From NCBI GenBank assembly GCA_031841125.1, contig CM063106.1, forward strand, positions 8,804,001 through 8,868,000: DNA of 64,000 bases. The letters run 5' to 3'. The DNA is from Acanthococcus lagerstroemiae. Its lineage: Eukaryota; Arthropoda; Insecta; Hemiptera; Eriococcidae. Both the position numbers and the translations under genes were made by a program. This document shows, piece by piece, positions 1-11,799 of the stretch (within the stretch, counting starts at the first letter, position 1; each line of letters starts with the position of its first letter). Under the pieces are notes generated by a model. The model was not told the origin of the DNA, ran no database searches, and was given only the letters and a program-made list of their open reading frames with translations.

Positions 1-870
1 TATTTAATTCTGATTCGCTACTTGGTTCTAAATTGGTTTAACAAGGTAAAGATGATAAAAACTAAAAAATATTGTTCCAGTTTAGGTATGCTTTTGGGCC
101 CTGACTAAATCCCGATTAAACGGATTACAAATGACTCAAAACGAAATCGTAAGAAGCATCCTCAACATCAGATCTAGAGACAAAGTCGAAAACACAATGT
201 TATATACGCCATGACCAAAGCGGAAACGATCACATATAAAGTCAAAAAACTAAAATTCAGATACGCAGGATCAAGGGCGAAACTATTAGGTGGTGTGGGG
301 CGGTTGAACCCCCCCCCCCCCCAATAATTTGGCAGTCGGCAAATTTTGAAACAGTTCATTCGAATTTTTCATTTTTTATGAATGTTTGTTTGTTTATTTA
401 TTTTTTTTCAATTACAAAATATTTCGATTAAAAAATCGGCAAATTATTAATTTTTAATAGATTTTGTCGGCGAATTTCTAGTTTTCAAAAAATATTTGTC
501 GGCAAATTTTCCTCCCCACCTTCCCCCGTCGACTGAAAGTCAAATTTCGCCTCTGCGCAGGACACTTTAGCCAGGGAAAAATACGACAAATAGCATAAAA
601 GACTGACTGACTGGATTCCGTACGGAAGCACGACGAAAAAGGGAAGACCAGCAAGTTAGCGGTGGGACGAAATTGACAGGAGAGTTGGGCCAACCTGGGG
701 AAGAGTGGCAAAGAACAGAGTTTCATGGAAAAAAATAGGGGAGGCCTGTGCCCGTGAGTTGAGTTGGTTGAAACGATTATGTACTATCTATGGCTGTATA
801 ACAATAATAATTTAAAAAAAAATTAGTAAATTACAAATCAATAAATAAATAAATACCTTTAATTAAAAAA
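1..870 (+). mobile_element. Decayed LINE 3' end (RTE-like reverse transcriptase C-terminus)
   Basis: The plus strand encodes, with stops, a remnant of the same LINE family whose better copy lies at 40137-40935 on the minus strand. Recognisable pieces are WALTK near 95-110, RSILNIRSRDKVEN near 150-200, VKKLKFRYAG just before 271, and KGRPAS followed by RWDEIDRRVGPTWGRVAK near 640-720. A tail of AAATA repeats lies near 841-856. One in-frame TAG sits between GRPAS and RWDE. A hAT MITE (272-555) splits the copy after RYAG, and the reading resumes after it. The 5' part lies before the window. This is an inactive fossil. Confidence 0.7.
272..555. mobile_element. hAT-type MITE inserted in a LINE
   Basis: This 284-bp element starts CAAGGGCGAAA and ends TTTCGCCTCTG, short imperfect terminal inverted repeats. 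It is flanked by 8-bp near-identical duplications, cgcaggat (264-271) and cgcaggac (556-563). The duplicated bases are LINE codons, so the insertion post-dates the LINE. It contains a C-tract near 309-322 and no coding capacity. An 8-bp duplication with CA-starting termini is typical of hAT elements. Confidence 0.7.
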
Positions 871-2374
871 ACAGGATCTCAGCCTTCAGCCTTTGCATTA
901 GGAGAGGGGAAGCATAAGTTCCGCTTGTAGGAAGAAAATTTGTGCAGGCCTGACGACAGAGCAAGGGGATTCCATATGGGTCCATGCTTTTTTAGAGGGT
1001 CTGGGGATCCAGACTTTTTCAAAGAGCAGGGTTTTCGAATGTCTCTCTCGATTTAATTCTATTTTAGTGGTTTTGTATTCCGTGCTCCATTTTCCTTCTG
1101 GGTCCAGATTTTCTCTCGATGACCCTGCATTTAAGATTTCTATAGTCATACCCTTCACCCTGTAATGCTAGCATACGCGTGTTACGTAAGCGACTTGACT
1201 TTTTTCTGTGCTCTGATTTGTGTTGTGATCTTATACTGCAATGAGTGTGGTTTTTGCCATAGATGCAATGTAATACGCAGAGGAGCTTAATGGGTGTCCT
1301 GTGCTGAGGTCTGGTTGGCCGAGTGGATAGCGCGTTTGTCTCAGAATCGGGAGGTGGTTTTTCGGCCAGAAGGGAAGAGAGCTAAGACAGTCCTAACAGC
1401 CTCCCCGACGTCTCTGAAGTAATGCTCTCCGTTATGAGTGTTATTCGAAATTGTTTCACAGAATCGTGTCCTTTAGTGGCGCTGCAGTTACCATTTCTTC
1501 TGCCTGGAAATCGTACGACTTTCTTCAGATGTAACGTGCTTATAGAGGCGGATAGTTGTGGATAAATCTGCCGAAGCCGGACTGGTGGACTGTCAAAAAT
1601 GAACGTAATTTGACGCTTCTAGAAAAATTTGTGAAAACGAGACCCCTGAAACAATTATCTCCGCCTTGTTCCAAATCCATCTATTCGCCCCTGTGAACGT
1701 ACAACCTGATTTTCTTACCAGCTGAAATTGCAATGTATCAAAATTCTGGCAATGTCAATCCATATCTCTGTCTTCCTACGTTTTAATTGAAATTATCTAG
1801 CAGTACTACTGGACAAATCAGAATCCCTGATTATGCCGCGTTTCTATCTCAGGTTAGATGATGATACTGCGGATGTAGCATAGAATATAGGAATTTCCTG
1901 GATAATGTTAAAATTACTATGCAGATAAGACGGTTTTGCGAACATCCGCCGTTGAATTCGCCGGAAGTGGTGGTTGCCCGGGTATTTCTAATTTGTCATT
2001 CCCGAAGTAAATGCACGGATACCTAAGATTTCTTTCCTGATTTCTCGTTTCATTTCCTTGTTTGCAAGATAATGAGATTACGAAGTGCGGAAACGAAATT
2101 TAGCTTCAACAAAGAGAGAACATGTTTGTTGCACTGGTGTATAATAGTATCCTCCGAGCGAATAAAGATTTTGCAGAAAATGTCAAAATTGTGACCAAAT
2201 TCACTCACTAAATCAAGTGATAAGATGTCTGGTCTTCTTGTCGCGGTGTTATACCATTCTCGCATGATGGTGCTCAATTTGAGTGATGGAACCCCCGTAT
2301 CCTGATTGAGAATTTATAAGTTGTACGACTGTGGTAGCCGAACAAGATTTATAGCCGAGTTTTCTCTTTTGCAG
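871..2374. other. Non-coding region before the zfh-1 exons
   Basis: Apart from the tRNA-like fragment I see no gene here. The 3' part is probably the intron preceding the zfh-1 exon, ending in the pyrimidine-rich acceptor ttttctcttttgcag at 2360-2374. Short open frames show no domain signal. Confidence 0.4.
1309..1365 (+). repeat. tRNA-like fragment (possible SINE head)
   Basis: The stretch contains TGGCCGAGTGG at 1316-1326, a good match to the tRNA/pol III A box. The bases before and after it also resemble the 5' half of a class II (Leu/Ser-type) tRNA. No convincing B box or closed acceptor stem follows, so this is not a working tRNA gene. It could be a tRNA-derived SINE head or a decayed tRNA. 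Confidence 0.3.
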
Positions 2375-2609
2375 GAGTATATGTACCCGAATGAAATGGC
2401 CGATCATCTGAAAGAAGAGTCGAAGAGTATGGACGAAACCGCGATGGACTGTCACAGTGCGACGTCGACGCCCAGGAAAAAGGTGAAGCTGAACAGCAGC
2501 GGCAACAGCACACTCGACTCAGAAATTGAGGGTCAGTTCTCGTGTGAATATTGTGACAAAGCATTTACAAAGCAAAGCTCTTTAGCCAGACATAAATATG
2601 AGCATTCAG
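2375..2609 (+). CDS. zfh1: zfh-1/ZEB homologue, penultimate coding exon in window
   Basis: This exon belongs to a zinc-finger transcriptional regulator of the zfh-1/ZEB family, which represses genes in the nucleus. It follows acceptor gcag at 2371-2374 and ends at donor CAG|GTGAAG (exon ends at 2609, after one base of a codon). The start of the exon is acidic and polar (EYMYPNEMADHLKEESKSMDE), followed by a basic PRKKVKL stretch that could be a nuclear signal. The first finger of the C-terminal cluster follows: C-x2-C in QFSCEYCDKAF, then KQSSLARHKYEHSG. In the ZEB family this finger pattern (SSLARHKYEH) is highly conserved. Earlier exons (N-terminal fingers, homeodomain) are not seen and lie upstream or outside the window. 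Confidence 0.88.
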
Positions 2610-2772
2610 GTGAAGATTTCTAAAAAAAAAAACAAAGCCAAAAACAGAAAATTAACAAATACTAACGAAGTTGTGTAGGATCAGGCGGATCCTTGAAAAC
2701 GTCTCCCCGCTTGTAAAAAAGTTGATTATCCGATTCGACGACTAATCTTGCTGTATATATATTGTATTACAG

Positions 2773-2966
2773 GTCAACGTCCCCATAAATGTGATATTTG
2801 CACGAAAGCTTTCAAGCACAAGCATCATCTAACGGAGCATAAGCGTTTGCACAGCGGCGAGAAACCTTTTCAGTGTAAAAAATGTCTGAAACGATTCTCG
2901 CATTCTGGCTCGTTCAGTCAGCACATGAACCACCGTTACTCGTACTGCAAACCGTACCGAGATTAA
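2773..2966 (+). CDS. zfh1: zfh-1/ZEB homologue, last exon (C-terminal fingers)
   Basis: The exon follows acceptor ttacag (ends 2772). Its first two bases complete the Gly codon left open by the previous exon. It encodes two full C2H2 fingers, [20 protein letters not shown] and [15 protein letters not shown], then the family hallmark [20 protein letters not shown] and a TAA at 2964-2966. [19 protein letters not shown] and [11 protein letters not shown] are signatures of the third and fourth C-terminal fingers of ZEB proteins. ZEB proteins usually extend further past this motif, whereas here the stop comes three residues after CKP. The 163-bp intron is standard GT-AG. Confidence 0.9.
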
Positions 2967-5900
2967 ATCAACGAACGCTTCGTAATATTCCTAAAAATTT
3001 GCTAAGTTTTGCAGAAAAAGCGAAAAAAAAAAGTATAAAAAATCTCGAAAGAGTGACACAAAAAAATGAATTTCTCATTCCAATTTCTGTACAATTTATT
3101 TTTTGAAATAAGATTTTTCGCGCTAATATCATTTTAATTTTGTAACAATTTTTATCCTCGTTTTGGCGCTTTTTGACTTTTTATTTTCCTGTAATATTGC
3201 AGTTCACACTCGAGTGCAATATAAATTTTTTTCTTTTTCGTTTCACAAAAATCTCTTTTTATTAATAAGTATAATAATATGATGAAAAAAACAAATACTG
3301 ATTATCGCATTGTGATATTTTATAATTGTGTGTTTATATTACGGATCTTTTTAAAAAAGAACATGTACGTTGTAAATTTGAAAAAAAAATTTAAGTCGAT
3401 AGTAAGAATCAGGGAAGATACAGTGCGTTGACGCGAACCCTTGAGATACCTCTGTGTTTTTAAAATGGTACATCGGAATATTGAATTTTGTGTGCAGAAT
3501 TGACTTCCTCGAACTGAGGATATTTTTTGGAGGTACAGGCCTGCCGAAGCTGGTGATGCTGATCACTGAGGTATGACGATAGAACACCGTTTTTATTTAT
3601 TTTTCGTTATTTTCGCCGTTTTGATTATTTATGTGTTAACGCGTAATCTAGTTATAATATTTCATTACTTATAAATCGAGCTCAAGAAATGGACATTAAT
3701 CATTTCGAATCCAATCAAAATTGCTTCAACCACGATCAGATCGAAAGAGGTTATGTTTACAATCCTAGTCAAAGAAAAGCGTTTCTTACATTTTGGCAAT
3801 CACGACTGCCTCGTACGTGTTTACTTTCTCATTTCTTTATGTGTGAATGTAACCTTTTGTGGAAGTAGAATTCAAAGATTTTATCATTTTTAAATTTAAA
3901 CCCTAACTCAGCTCTAGCAAAACGACTTTTCCAAGGGAACAGGTGACTCGGGGAAAAGCAAAGTTATAATTTCAATCACTAATTTTCAGTCAGTAAACGG
4001 AACGAAAAAGTAGAATTTGGCATATAAGATATTCTAGGGGGCGACTGTCTGCCTAGAAGGGACAGCGCTCTTATTTGGCGCAAGAAGTAGCGTTATTCGA
4101 CTGTCATTACAGGAGGGATAGAAGCTGTTCAGGTGGCTGTAAGTCGCAGATGGGAGGGTGGGCTGTACTTCTGGTCGATTTGACGTACGCATGTATATTA
4201 TTTCGAAAAGAGGATATTATAACGGGCAGCACGTTTTGCTTTCTTGGGAGAAAACTTCGGGTAACTGATTGCGCATCGAGTAGGAAGCTTACAATTTATA
4301 GAGCCTACATCTACCTTATCGTCCATCTGACTAATAATTGTACATTCTAGGAATATGTATCCGAGCTTTAACGTCTCTAGCAGTACCTCTTTTCAGCCCC
4401 GTTGCGTGATCACGTTTTCCAGAGTGGAGGGGGCAGATCAGTAAGGATAACCATTTCAGTCCCCCCGTATTTCAGTAAACGAGCAACAGAAGCTCCTCAA
4501 TTTGATTGTTTCGTCCACATTTAAAAAACAAAATCTTCCGCGGAGGCAAACTATGAGCTCCAAAAGGGAGGTGAGGTTATTTCCCAACTCTGCGAGTAAA
4601 CCTCCTTCGCTGTTTGTTCAGTCATCTTCAAGTGCCTAAGTAATTACTGATTAACTGACTCCTTAGTGTTTTCTCGATACCAACTCGAATACTTTCACAA
4701 TAATCTGAAAACAGAAAAAGTTGACCGATGGCTATCTTCTGTCTCTGGCTTCGGCTCTCAACAGTTGAGAAAGTAGATTTATACGCGTTTGAATTTCTTC
4801 ATACGTTCGTGTAGGCCGAGCCTGAAAGTCGGACGATAAAACTTGAGCTTTCGGTTTTAACGTGTGATATTGAAACGTTAGCTTTCAACTTTCGGATTTT
4901 CAAAGTATCTTCCGATTTTCAGCTTCAGCATTAATTTTTTAGAAGACGTTCGACTTCCGGTTCAATACGTTCGACTGATTCAGGTTTCAGGCTCTGCGAA
5001 AACTACGTTTTAGTTCCGTTGTATCTCCAGGACAATAGTCACGTCCCGACGAGGACAGAAAAAAAAAGTACTAAAAAGTAAAAACTAATGAAAACTGGAA
5101 CGTTAGTACATCAATAAAAGGTCAGGTACATTCAACATTAGCTTTCGACTTACGGATTTTTGAAATATCTTCCGGCTCCCCGCTTTAGCTTTTCTAAAAA
5201 ACGTTCGACTTTTGACTTAAAACTTTCGACTGACTTTCAGACTCTGCATGTCGGTATATTCTACATAATTTATGATGGTAATCGAGTGAGCTTATATAAT
5301 TGTATTCCGCATCAATTGTACATATTTTATTATGTATTGTGTATCGTTCGACAGAATTAAAATGTACAATTAAAAATTTATACGCTGTTAGGGTTTTAGT
5401 CGTCGTTGCTATTTTGTGATTTTTCAAACTACCCGCATGTAAATATAGTCAACGAGATATAATGTCTTCCACAATCAATTAAACATTAAGGGCTCACGTA
5501 AAAAGGAAAGAAGCTTTTTAAACGTTCCGGTACATGACATTGTGATACTCGTGTAACGTTAAACGTAAATTTGTGCCTGATATTATGTTCGTTTTCATTG
5601 TTGAAACTATCGCGTATTTTTATATGATGAAATTTTTCTCTTCGCTTCTCTAGAACCAAAATCTCACCATTCAGCTCTAGTCAAACTTAAATTTAAATAT
5701 TTTTTGTGTGCATTCATTTTATTGCGTAAATTTAAGTATAGTTTAATGTTTAAGATTTTTTCCGAATGTTAATTTTTATACTGTTTTTCCCTAAAAATAT
5801 TTGATGACAATAACGTAAAAGAATTACCGTACATTTGTATATTTAGCGTATATTGTAATGACAAAAAAAGAAAGAAAAAATTATTATTGAAAAAACTCAA

Positions 5901-6384
5901 CTGAAAGCTTGCGTTTAGTTTTACTGAAACTTACGACAAATGATGATGTGCTTGTATATATAATTTTTATGTTTACGAATAATTGTAACATTATTACCGA
6001 CGTGATTATACTTACTTATTTATTTCATTTATTTATTCTTTCTTTTGTAAGGGCCATTTTAACTTTAACTTTAAATTATGTGATTTTCCAGCTGTACCTT
6101 ACTATCGAAGTAATACAAAATAATGTTCAATACATTGTACATAGCATGTTTTTTTTTTCAAATACATATGTCCAAATTACTCGAATTATTATAAAGTTTT
6201 TGTCTCCGTTCTGATAGTCTGACTCGGGGTCTACCTTTAAACAATACACGTACCAAATGTTAATTTGTTTCACAAGAAAAATGTTAATTCGACTAGAAAC
6301 AGGCAACTTGACAGATGAATTACCGCAATGACAATACATAAACGGTGACAGTCTTGCACGTTTGCGGATTTTGGAACTACATAA
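2967..6384 (+). other. Likely zfh-1 3' UTR and flank; no gene seen
   Basis: The region is AT-rich, with no frame showing domain content. The first part probably includes the zfh-1 3' UTR, but I could not fix its end; ATCAATAAAAGG near 5110 is one possible polyadenylation site. Two related direct copies of about 115 bp lie at about 4876-5000 and 5137-5250, sharing a ttagctttc...ttcggattt...atcttccg...gttcgac...ctctgc order. Confidence 0.4.
4876..5250 (+). repeat. Two diverged direct repeats of about 115 bp
   Basis: Copy 1 is about 4876-5000 and copy 2 about 5137-5250. Both run through the same ordered phrases: ttagctttc, then acttncggattt, aantatcttccg, agcttt/agcttc, aaaanacgttcgact, cgactga and aggctctgc/agactctgc. 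They are separated by about 135 bp. No coding sense is evident. Confidence 0.5.
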
Positions 6385-8575
6385 AACGCCTTAAAATCGT
6401 CGAAGATGCAATACAACTCGCACCAATATGCATTCCGAATTTCTTGGGGATAACTGGTAAAAGACGAAAAACTTTTGACTGGATACTGCTGGAGCGAATC
6501 TGAAAATCAACTCTTATTCGAAATTTTCTCCTCTATCCAGAATTTCAAACCACACTGCTCTACCCATCTCCATTCCGAAATTATTCGCGCATTGTCGGTT
6601 CACCCCAGAGAAATTGAAATTTCGAAAACGTCAATTGTGTGCGCGATTGTGGGCATAATGACACATTCGAAGGCGCTACCGCCAAAATTATTTTTTTGAT
6701 AAATTACGATTTTTGAAGAAATCATACCGCCTTAAATCGTCGGAGATGCAATACAATTCGCACAAAGAAATTTCGTACCGCCTTAAAATCGTCGAGATTG
6801 CAATACAATTGCACAATATTGCATTTCTAATTTCTGGGGCGAACTGGTAAAAGGCGAAAAACTATTGACTGGAGACTGCTGGAGCGATAACTGAATTAAG
6901 TATAATTCGAAATTTTCCTTCTACAGATTTTCAAACCGACTGTAACTACTTACTGTTCCGAAATTATTCAGAATGACATTGTCGAGTTCACACAGAGATA
7001 ATGAAATTTTGAAAACGTCAATTGATTCGCGTAAATGTTTGTCGGCATATCGACTGCGTCGGGCGTACATAAAAAATCCTTGATTAATAATGCGAATTTT
7101 TGAGAAATTTCGTACCGCCTTAAAATCGTCGGGGATGCAATACAATTCGCACCAATATGCATTCCGAATTTCCTGGGGCGAACTGGTAAAAGGCGAAAAA
7201 CTTTTGACTGGAGACTGCTGGAGCGAAACTGGAAATCAAGTCTTATGCGAAATTTTCTCCTCTATCCAGAATTTCAAACCGCACTGCTCTACCCATCTCC
7301 ATTCCGAAATTATTCGCGCATTGTCGGTTCACCCCAGAGAAATTGAAATTTCGAAAACGTCAATTGGTGCGCGATGTGTGGCATAATCGACACGTCGAAG
7401 GCGCTACCGCCAAAATTATTTCTTTGATAAATACGAATTTTTGAGAAATTTCGTACCGCCTTAAAATCGTCGGAGATGCAATACAATTCGCACCAATATG
7501 CATTTCTAATTTCCTGGGGCGAACTGGTAAAAGGCGAAAAACTTTTGACTGGAGACTGCTGGAGCGAAACTGGAAATCAAGTATAATTCGAAATTTTCTC
7601 CTCTATCCAGAATTTCAAACCGCACTGCTCTACCCATCTCCATTCCAAAATTATTCGCGCATTGTCGGTTCACCCCAGAGAAATTGAAATTTCGAAAACG
7701 TCAATTCGTGCGCGATGTGTGGCATAATCGACGCGTCGAAGGCGCTACAATAAAAAATCCTTGATTAATAATGCGAATTTTTGAGAAATTTCGTACCGCC
7801 TTAAAATCGTCGGGGATGCAATACAATTCGCACCAATATGCATTCCGAATTTCCTGGGGCGAATTGTAAAAGGCGAAAAACTTTTGACTGGAGACTGCTG
7901 GAGCGAAACTGGAAATCAAGTATAATTCGAAATTTTCTCCTCTATTCAGAATTTCAAACCGCACTGCTCTACATGTCTGCATTCCGAAATTATTCGTGCA
8001 TTGTCGGTTCACCCCAGAGAAATTGAAATTTCGAAAACGTCAATTCGTGCGCGATGTGTGGCATAATCGACGCGTCGAAGGCGCTACGGAAAAAATCTTG
8101 ATTAATACGAATTTTTGAGAACTGTGTAACCGCTTAAAATCGTCGGGATGCAATACAATTCGCACCAATATGCATTCCGAATTTCCTGGGGCGAACTGGT
8201 AAAAGGCGAAAAACTTTTGACTGGAGACTGCTGGAGCGAAACTGGGTAGCAAATATAATTCGAAATTGTCTCCTCTATCCAGAATTTCAAACCGCACTGC
8301 TCTACCCATCACCATTCCGAAATTAAACGCGCATTGTCGGTTCACCCCAGAGAAATTGAAATTTCGAAAACGTCAATTGGTGCGCGATGTGTGGCATAGT
8401 CGACACGTCGAAGGCGCTACCGCCAAAATTATTTCTTTGATAAATACGAATTTTTGAGAAATTTTGTACCGCCTTAAAATCGTCGGAGATGCAATACAAT
8501 TCGCACCAAGATGCATTCCGAATTCCCTGGGGCGAACTGGTAAAAGGCGAAAATCTTTTGACTGGAGACTGCAAA
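6385..8575 (+). repeat. Satellite array, unit about 340 bp
   Basis: The phrase ccgccttaaaatcgtcg recurs near 6389, 6730, 6782, 7119, 7460, 7800, 8133 and 8471, giving spacings of about 341, 52, 337, 341, 340, 333 and 338. So the array has about six and a half units plus one 52-bp stub. Every unit carries the same order: gcaccaatatgcattc, ggcgaactggtaaaaggcga, actggagactgctggagcga, ctctatccagaatttcaaac, cattgtcggttcacccc and aggcgctaccgcc. Units 1 and 2 are most diverged. The array stops inside a unit at about 8575. Confidence 0.9.
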
Positions 8576-8640
8576 ATTTCAAACGTGTAATTTAGGTTGC
8601 CTATTTCAGGTATAGAGAAGCAGAAGTTACATGTATGTAT

Positions 8641-9648
8641 GAGTGATGTTAGACAAGACGATGTTTGTCATTTTTTCGGACGAGCATTTCACTTTTTTTT
8701 GTTATGTCATGACAAAATTATTTTGTCATTTTGTCATAATGCCAATACCTATCAGTGTACAGGTATTTTTACATACAATACAGCACCACCAATCACCAAT
8801 CTTATTCTAACGCAGGTTGCATACTTAGAGGCTAAAAAACTGATTAACTGCAGACGACATGAATATTCATTCGCCATACTGTTATCTCTGCGATTGTTGA
8901 TTCGTATTCCCATTTACCTTCACTGTTATGCCACTTTTCTTTGCTTCTTCAATTGATATACTACAAGTTGACAAATCGGTGCTTCGATTGTAATTTGTAA
9001 GTGAAATAGTGGTGATGGGTTGAGGGACATCCCACACTTGATTCAGGCGGATTCCATTTCTTTCAACTTCTTTTTGACTTCTAATTTTTAATTTGAATAA
9101 ACCAAACTGCTAACTGCTGAAGCTCCAATCTAACATTTTCCAACTTTTAACTTTTCAACTTCAGTGTTTTGATGAACAAGGAAAACTGAGATTTGGGAAC
9201 TTCCTTCTGATACTACCGCAAACCGGACAGGAAAATACAAAATATCGCAAATTCCGCCAAAATCAAAAGTGAAATGAGAGCCAGGCCAAATAACTGATAA
9301 CACAAATTATTAACAATCATTGGCTTCTGGCTTTCGTTGACTTTTGTGAAGTTTTGGATGATCACTTATTTAACAAAAAGTGTTCGGGAAAAAAGATCTA
9401 ACGTATGACTTAGTTTAGATACATTTTCTAGGATACAGTTAATTTTCTTTCAGTCTATCTTACTTCTTGTTCTTTTCCACCAACTTCAGGCGATGACAAA
9501 ATGTCATAAAATTTTTTTGCCATTGATTCAATTTTTTGTTATGTCATTTTCATTTTGTCATATGACAAAACTGATAAATGGTTTTGTCATTATGACAACA
9601 TTCCTCGAATTCAATCGTCATTTTGTTTTGTTATGTCTAACAACACTG
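8641..9648. mobile_element. Non-autonomous hAT-like element, 1.0 kb
   Basis: The element starts GAGTGATGTTAGACA and its other end, read inward, is CAGTGTTGTTAGACA (13 of 15 match). It is flanked by 8-bp duplications gtatgtat (8633-8640) and gtatgtgt (9649-9656). Both ends hold several copies of TTTTGTCAT/ATGACAAAA over about 110-150 bp (8650-8745 and 9493-9625). No transposase frame is present. It sits directly after the satellite array. Confidence 0.7.
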
Positions 9649-9656
9649 GTATGTGT

Positions 9657-10442
9657 ACCGTTCCCCAATAATAGCTTGTTACCAAGGGGGGTTTGAAATC
9701 CTGTTCTTGCTACCCTCTCTGCCAACCTGGAGAAGCAAAGGTGTAGATAAATAAAGCCAAGGGGGAATAAAAGCAACAATAACTTTATAATGAAAGAAGA
9801 GTAAACAATCTTGACAGAAATAAGAAGGAAAATTAGACACGTACAAACACGAAACCGGGTATCGCAGTTTTCTCGAAAAACAATGATGAAACATCGATAG
9901 TAATCAACTAATTATGAATCGCGATAAATACCACTGAGCTGCTGCTGCTGCTGAGGATACAAGACGAAAACGTAACCATACGGGTAGATATTATTAATAC
10001 CATGGGTATAAACGTACACATGTACACTCTAAATTAATGGTAAGTAAGTATGTACATTTCCAAGAAACTCGTGTAAAAATCCGCAAGACAGATCTTCTCA
10101 AATTTGCGAAAACGAGATTAGAAATTAATTTTTGTTCGGTCGCTTTTTTCCATTTTCGTGCCTCCGACGTAGATCTGACCAAAATACACCTGGATGTGAA
10201 GCCAAAGTGAACATTCAAGCACCAGCATTTTTACCTTCATACTTTCCAACAACCTGTCACGGCACGTAACAATCGGTCCGAAGACAATTCCTAAATTCTG
10301 TCGCAACAACCTTTTCAATTCTTTTAAACATCACTCCCAATAACCGCGAATCTATTCGCTCGTGACGGGAACCAGTGACCGGCCAACGCTGAAACACGCA
10401 GCAGCCAGAATATCCATTCGACTACCAAGTCGACCGTTCACT
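9657..10442 (-). other. Likely 3' UTR of the MULE-derived gene
   Basis: The region lies just downstream of the stop codon of the minus-strand gene ending at 10443. No frame has domain content. A short CTG run (five units) lies near 9938-9953. I could not pick a convincing minus-strand polyadenylation signal. Confidence 0.35.
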
Positions 10443-10977
10443 TCACAAACTCAACACTATACTATCCTCATCCGTCGGATCGTAGCCGCTATAACAGTCT
10501 TGGAAGTCCTGCGAACCCATTCCGTCCATCTGCGAGCTCAGCTGCTTGCTGATATCGTTATCCTCCAGACTGTCGAAGTCGGCCAACGTGAACAACGTGT
10601 CCACTTTATGCCGAATGATGGTGTTCTCGTCGAACCTGCGAAAGATGTAACCGTCTGAGCCTTCGCCGGCGAAGCCCAAAGCGATGATGGCCGTTTTCGG
10701 CGGTATCGCGTCCTCGTACACGGACGCCGTGTCCCCGAACGACGACGAGTCGTCGTCGTTCACCAGCACCGCCTCGTACTCGTCGCTCTCCGGAAACGAG
10801 ACGATCTGCAAGCCGTCGTCGGTCAGCCGCAACTCCGCCTCGTTGTAATCTTCCATGGCGTCCGTCGTAACGAAGGTGAATGGTTCATAATACAGTTCCG
10901 GGGCAGACTCGAGGTCTAGCTCTTGCTCATTCTCAAACTGATGCAGTTCCAGCTTGACAGAGCCGCCGGTATCGACA
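10443..10977 (-). CDS. MULE-derived gene, exon 4 (acidic C-terminal tail)
   Basis: This is the last coding exon of the minus-strand gene whose other exons lie at 25103-27609. The acceptor is gtctgtcgtag and the exon begins at 10977. Its first T completes the codon left as AG by the donor at 25103, and the frame then stays open to the stop at 10443-10445. It encodes about 178 residues, strongly acidic and serine-rich (for example NDDDSSSF and SLEDNDIS), with one hydrophobic stretch PPKTAIIALGFAGEG. No known domain was recognised. An ATG-initiated frame begins inside it at 10856, but open coding upstream and the phase match argue that this is not the true start. Confidence 0.65.
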
Positions 10978-11799
10978 CTACGACAGACAAATATACTCGA
11001 TTAGAAATATAATCTGCGCTGGGTGGTTTTGCTCCCTGGCCACGTTGCGACTTGTCCCCCCGTCGACAAACACGAATCCATCTGTCTCTGTTTATCCGTT
11101 TTTTTGGATAGGTGGAAGTAAGGTTAACCAATAGGATTCACACCACCAGTATACAGCTCGAACTCTTCCCGTTAGTTTGGTCTGCCTCCTTCTCTAACTA
11201 TGTGTGGAATAATGGGGAAAGTCTTTAGTCCAAACAAATATAACAAAAAGAGGGCTGGAAGACAAAGTAAAATGCGAGACTCGACGGACATTCGCCGAGA
11301 AGGATGGTATAACTGGCACACTGAAAGTCACCGGAAGTCCTACCTTTTAGGTCGTCTACGAACGAGGAGTAATATTGGGCACTGTTAGAATCCTCGCAAT
11401 ACGAGGATCTGATTAATTTAACCATGTTTTACAATCAATTAGTACGAAAAGAAATACTTCTTAAAAGAAGGGCAACTTTCCGTACTAAGGCGAGTTCCCG
11501 ACTTCAGGGCTCGAAAATCGGAAATACGAAAAAAATAACGGATGATACCCTAATGTTAGGGCTCTGCAGATTTTTACAAACATGATTCCTCAAGAACCTC
11601 TGTACCTTCAATAATGATGCTGAGGATAAGGTTATCAGTCTTACGACCGGTTTGATGTAGCTCTCCATTTCTCCCTATCTCGTGCAAGTTCTTTCATTTC
11701 GTAATAACACTTATACAGGGTGTCTGAGTTTCGGTTGCTAAGCTGGGAAGAATGAATAGTACTTGAATAGACAAAGCAAAAGTGTTATTATCACTTTTT

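Noticed and set aside
7090..8345. Frames of about 100 codons within the satellite
   Set aside because: Both strands of each satellite unit are open by composition; frames break at random between units.
6385..8575. CRISPR-like regular repeat spacing
   Set aside because: Units are about 340 bp, contiguous and homologous throughout; a eukaryotic satellite, not repeats with unique spacers.
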